Of a stretch of 6,335 bases of DNA, positions 6,161-6,335 are shown in pieces (the stretch's first letter is position 1; the number at the start of each line of letters is the position of its first letter). The notes beneath the pieces are model-generated. The model worked only from the letters and a program-made list of their open reading frames with translations, was not told where the DNA came from and ran no database searches. The DNA comes from Fidelibacterota bacterium (lineage in GTDB: Bacteria > Fidelibacterota > UBA2242). A program made the position numbers and the translations under genes. The stretch is taken from positions 1-6,335 of the forward strand of contig JALOAB010000131.1 of the NCBI GenBank assembly GCA_023229045.1, read 5' to 3'.

Positions 6161-6335
6161 ATGAAAAGAAATTCATTTTTTTCATTTGGTGTAAAAAATA
6201 CCCGGAAGGCACGGCTTCTTATTGGTGCCATATTCATCACTCTCTTAATACTAAATCTGACAGTCCAAGCTCAGACCGACAGCCTGCGTCCGGGAATTGA
6301 TCCGGTCGATACTGTCCAAATTCAAGATTCAACCG
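6161..6335 (+). CDS. Exported protein of unknown function, 5' end only (partial)
   Basis: The frame opens at ATG 6161 and runs off the window after 58 codons. It encodes a positively charged N-terminus (MKRNSFFSFGVKNTRKAR), a hydrophobic core (LLIGAIFITLLILNL) and a signal peptidase I-like site VQA before QTDSL. The mature protein starts QTDSLRPGIDPVDTVQIQDS, a low-complexity Asp/Thr-rich lead often seen before the folded part of secreted proteins. AGGAAA at 6150-6155 with 5-nt spacing is an acceptable ribosome binding site. The gene begins 39 bases after the beta-lactamase stop with no terminator between, so the two may be co-transcribed. The family cannot be judged from this fragment. Confidence 0.8.
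   Translation, partial: MKRNSFFSFGVKNTRKARLLIGAIFITLLILNLTVQAQTDSLRPGIDPVDTVQIQDST

Overview
The window is about 6.3 kb of bacterial DNA, AT-rich between genes and of moderate GC within them. Every convincing gene is on the plus strand. Clear Shine-Dalgarno sequences sit before several starts (AGGAGA, GGAGGAGAG, AAGGAGA). This argues against typical Bacteroidota, which mostly lack them. The lipoprotein, whose mature N-terminus is Asp-rich and followed by a Pro/Thr linker, and two further exported proteins point to a didermic bacterium. The overall style resembles uncultured lineages of the FCB/Calditrichota/KSB1/Zixibacteria kind. That placement is a guess, because no phylogenetic marker is present.

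Layout. 1-149: a possible 3' end of an unrecognised gene that overlaps the next gene by 17 bases. 133-789: an isochorismatase-family cysteine hydrolase with the full Asp/Lys/Cys triad, followed by two hairpins. 911-1159: an eroded Xer-like tyrosine recombinase. Only its N-terminal core-binding region survives, interrupted by two in-frame stops, and no catalytic domain follows. 1160-1267: AT-rich spacer with a possible promoter. 1268-2584: a two-domain protein, an N-formylglutamate amidohydrolase-like domain fused to a C39-like cysteine peptidase domain with all expected catalytic residues. 2608-3501 (possibly from 2581): a flavodoxin plus 2[4Fe-4S] ferredoxin protein of the EFR1 type, directly after the fusion gene. 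3639-4130: a small lipoprotein. 4182-5159: a Cys-rich DUF3795 protein with a long C-terminal extension. 5330-6121: an exported class D (OXA-type) beta-lactamase with every active-site motif intact. 6161-end: the 5' end of a gene for another exported protein, cut by the window edge.

How the genes fit together. The only arrangement that strongly suggests a shared transcript is the fusion gene followed by the flavodoxin/ferredoxin gene. The lipoprotein and DUF3795 genes are 51 bases apart, and the beta-lactamase and final gene are 39 bases apart, so each pair could be co-transcribed. No single pathway links all the genes. Dissimilar single genes beside a decayed integrase look like an accessory region, but I found no attC-like sites, insertion-sequence ends, CRISPR or tRNA. 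The most unusual item is the amidohydrolase-C39 fusion and its pairing with a redox protein. I do not claim a demonstrated new system.
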